A stretch of 64,000 nucleotides of DNA, taken from Ancylobacter tetraedralis (GTDB lineage: Bacteria > Pseudomonadota > Alphaproteobacteria > Rhizobiales > Xanthobacteraceae). Under the pieces are notes generated by a model. That model was not told the DNA's origin, did not search any database, and saw only the letters and a program-made list of their open reading frames with translations. Location: assembly GCF_014195655.1 (NCBI RefSeq), contig NZ_JACICD010000007.1:124001-188000 (forward strand), written 5' to 3'. A program made the position numbers and the translations under genes. Numbering within the stretch: the first letter of the stretch is position 1; the number at the start of each line of letters is the position of its first letter. Below are positions 62,112 to 64,000 of the stretch, piece after piece.

Positions 62112-62675
62112 ATGATTCTGCGCTTCTTCCGCCGGAACGACGGACGTGAGACCATTCAGCGGCTCTATGGCGCGATCGTGGCACACTCGCGCGATCCGGC
62201 ATTCTATACCGCTTATGGTGTGCCCGACACGATCGAAGGCCGGTTCGAGATGATCCTCGTGCACGCCTTCCTGCTGTTTCACCGGCTGAAGGACGAAAGC
62301 ACGGAGCGTCGTGAATTCGCCCAGAGAGTGTTCGACGCTTTCTGTGTCGACATGGATGCCAATCTGCGGGAAATGGGCGTGGGCGATCTCACCGTGCCGA
62401 AGAAGATGAAGCGCGTCGCCGAGGCCTTCTACGGCCGCGTGAGCGTCTATGACGCGGCGCTGGCCGAGCCGGACGACGCATCCCTCGCGCACGCCGTCCA
62501 CCGCAATGTTTATGCGGACGATGGCGCCCGCATCGCCGAGGCCCAAGCCCTGGCGCTGTATATGCGCCGCGCCGTCACCGCGCTCGCGGCGGTACCCTTC
62601 GAAACCTTCGCGGCGGGCGAACTGCCCCTGCCGCCCGCCACCGATATCAACTTCAAGGAGGTCACGCCGTCATGA
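62112..62675 (+). CDS. ubiquinol-cytochrome c chaperone (CBP3/UQCC1 family)
   Basis: A 187-residue protein of the CBP3 family that assists assembly of cytochrome bc1. IQRLYGAIVAHSRDPAFYTAYGVPDTIEGRFEMILVHAFLLFHRL is the family core. No membrane helix is seen. GGGAGCC lies just upstream of the ATG. Its stop overlaps the start of the DUF177 gene (ATGA), a standard alphaproteobacterial pair. Confidence 0.92.
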   Translation: MILRFFRRNDGRETIQRLYGAIVAHSRDPAFYTAYGVPDTIEGRFEMILVHAFLLFHRLKDESTERREFAQRVFDAFCVDMDANLREMGVGDLTVPKKMKRVAEAFYGRVSVYDAALAEPDDASLAHAVHRNVYADDGARIAEAQALALYMRRAVTALAAVPFETFAAGELPLPPATDINFKEVTPS

Positions 62676-63199
62676 CCGATGCGTTGCCGATGAGCCATCC
62701 GGTAGTGGTGGCAAGCCTTCCCGACACGGGCACCACCGTCAAGCTCGCGCCGGATGCCGCCACGCGCGCGGCGCTTGCCGCCGATTTCGGCATTCCGGGC
62801 ATTTCCGCCCTGACCGCCACCGTAACCCTCGTTCCCGGAAGCGGAGGCAGCGTGCGGGTCACGGGGCACCTCGACGCCGTGGTGACGCAGACCTGCGTCG
62901 TCACGCTGGAGAATTTCGAGGGGCCGGTGTCGGAAGACATCGACATGCATTTCGCGCCGGCCGAGAAGCTGCCGGAGGTGAAGCCGGGGGCGGAAATCGA
63001 CGTCACCGAACTGAATCTGCCCGATCCACTGGTCAACGGCACGGTGGATGTCGGCGGCGTGGTCGCGGAATTTCTCGCCCTCGGGCTCGATCCCTATCCG
63101 CGCAAGCCGGGTGTGGCGTTCTCCGGCGTGGAGGAACTGAGCGATGCGGAAGCCTCCCCCTTCGCCGCGCTGGCGCGCCTGCGCGACGAGGACAAGTAG
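62672..63199 (+). CDS. YceD/DUF177 family protein
   Basis: A 175-residue protein of the DUF177 (YceD) family. The middle part has VTGHLDAVVTQTCVVTLENFEGPVSEDIDMHF, where TCVVTLE is the usual single-Cys motif of alphaproteobacterial members, and EFLALGLDPYPRKPGV closes the family pattern. It is found next to rpmF/plsX in most bacteria and affects 23S rRNA in plants and E. coli. Here plsX follows after 132 bp. Confidence 0.93.
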   Translation: MTDALPMSHPVVVASLPDTGTTVKLAPDAATRAALAADFGIPGISALTATVTLVPGSGGSVRVTGHLDAVVTQTCVVTLENFEGPVSEDIDMHFAPAEKLPEVKPGAEIDVTELNLPDPLVNGTVDVGGVVAEFLALGLDPYPRKPGVAFSGVEELSDAEASPFAALARLRDEDK

Positions 63200-63331
63200 G
63201 GCCAAGGCGCGGCATTTTGGGTCTAAATGGCCTGACGCTATTGTCATGTCGGCCCAACTGAGGCATGCCCTCATCGCCTCCGCGGTTCCCTCCGGGCCGC
63301 GTGTACCCGATCTGAGAGACCTCACCGCTAG

Positions 63332-64000
63332 ATGTCTTCGACCGTCCGCATAGCGCTCGACGTGATGGGCGGCGACCATGGTCCGGACGTCGTGCTGCCG
63401 GGTGCGGAGATCGCGCTCGTCCGCCACCCGGACATTCGCTACCTCCTGTTCGGAGACGAGGCGCGTATCCGCCCCTTGCTCGCCGCGCATCCGCGCCTCG
63501 CGCAGGCGAGCCAGATCATCCACACCGATGTCGTGGTCCGCATGGACGACAAGCCGAGCCAGGCCCTGCGCCACGGCCGGCGCGTCTCTTCCATGTGGAA
63601 GGCGATCGACGCCGTGCGCCTGCATGAGGCCGATTGTGCCGTCTCCGCCGGCAATACCGGCGCGCTGATGGCGATGGCGAAGGTCAACCTGAAGACGATG
63701 GCCGGGATCGATCGCCCCGCCATCGCCTGCCTGTGGCCGACCATGTGCGGCGAGAGCGTCGTGCTGGATGTCGGCGCCTCGATCGGCGCCAGCGGGCAGC
63801 ATCTGGTCGACATGGCGGTGATGGGCGCGGCCATGGCGCGCATCGTGTTCGACATCGAGCGCCCGACCGTGGGGCTGCTCAATGTCGGCGTCGAGGAGAT
63901 CAAGGGCGTCGAGGAAGTGAAGGAAGCCGGCACGGCGCTGCGCGAGAGCGGCCATCCCGGCCTTGCCTATCACGGCTTCGTCGAGGGCGACGATATCGGG
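63332..64000 (+). CDS. plsX: phosphate acyltransferase PlsX (3' part outside window)
   Basis: The first 223 residues of PlsX, cut by the window end. [22 protein letters not shown] is the invariant start, with [18 protein letters not shown] and [25 protein letters not shown] further in. The enzyme makes acyl phosphate from acyl-ACP for phospholipid synthesis. fabH normally follows. No frame problems are seen in the visible part. Confidence 0.95.
   Translation, partial: MSSTVRIALDVMGGDHGPDVVLPGAEIALVRHPDIRYLLFGDEARIRPLLAAHPRLAQASQIIHTDVVVRMDDKPSQALRHGRRVSSMWKAIDAVRLHEADCAVSAGNTGALMAMAKVNLKTMAGIDRPAIACLWPTMCGESVVLDVGASIGASGQHLVDMAVMGAAMARIVFDIERPTVGLLNVGVEEIKGVEEVKEAGTALRESGHPGLAYHGFVEGDDIG

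Noticed and set aside
61386-62546. 386-codon reading that extends bamE upstream
   Set aside because: The extra 220 residues run antisense into the next gene and lie before a proper lipoprotein signal peptide.

Overview
The window is high-GC, densely packed chromosomal DNA from an alphaproteobacterium, most likely order Hyphomicrobiales and plausibly Xanthobacteraceae (Ancylobacter, Starkeya or Xanthobacter type). This rests on the gene orders lepB-rnc-era-recO-parC, glyA-nrdR-ribD-ribE-ribH-nusB-thiL and bamE / CBP3-type chaperone / DUF177 / plsX, on the DUF6163-ldtR pair, on an RXKD-type bifunctional Rsh, and on an intergenic repeat that looks like one common in this order. The assignment comes from reading the sequence, not from a search.

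Region 1 (1-1753) is a small accessory group: an unknown protein, a tautomerase-like protein and a metallo-beta-lactamase-fold hydrolase. Region 2 (2101-18561, minus strand) is the standout: twelve consecutive co-directional genes, many overlapping by 4-11 bp. They encode two SrfA-like membrane proteins, an SrfB-like actin/Hsp70-fold ATPase, an SrfC-like P-loop protein with GTPase-style motifs, a single-pass protein with a Sel1-like end, a secreted VWA protein, a LolCDE/MacB-like ABC ATPase and permease, an exported formylglycine-generating-enzyme-like protein without visible catalytic cysteines, two lipoproteins and a small membrane protein. Together they look like a cell-envelope machine powered by several NTPases. 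Its promoter end lies in a strikingly AT-rich island (about 18440-19010).

Region 3 (19263-25752) holds a CoA transferase, a membrane-anchored nucleoside deoxyribosyltransferase-like protein, a small secreted protein, an M29 aminopeptidase, an OmpA-like protein with four internal repeats of about 122 residues, and two very small membrane-protein genes. Region 4 (25812-34213) holds slt, dapA, smpB, divergent efp/epmA, a family-5-like uracil-DNA glycosylase, a NYN-domain protein, rpoZ and a small membrane protein.

Region 5 (34397-44321) is core growth machinery: rsh, a CsbD-like protein, pyrE, pdxJ, acpS, lepB, rnc, era, recO and parC. Region 6 (44425-53097) has bpt, an RDD protein, ilvA, an orphan LivH-like permease with an extra N-terminal domain, hemB, a 3-hydroxyisobutyryl-CoA-hydrolase-like protein, DUF6163, ldtR and an acetylpolyamine-amidohydrolase-like protein. 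Region 7 (53343-64000) has the glyA-to-thiL run, an amino-acid-binding protein followed by a FAD amino-acid oxidoreductase, bamE, a cytochrome bc1 assembly chaperone, DUF177 and the start of plsX, cut by the window end.

I saw no tRNA, rRNA, CRISPR array, transposase or prophage gene.
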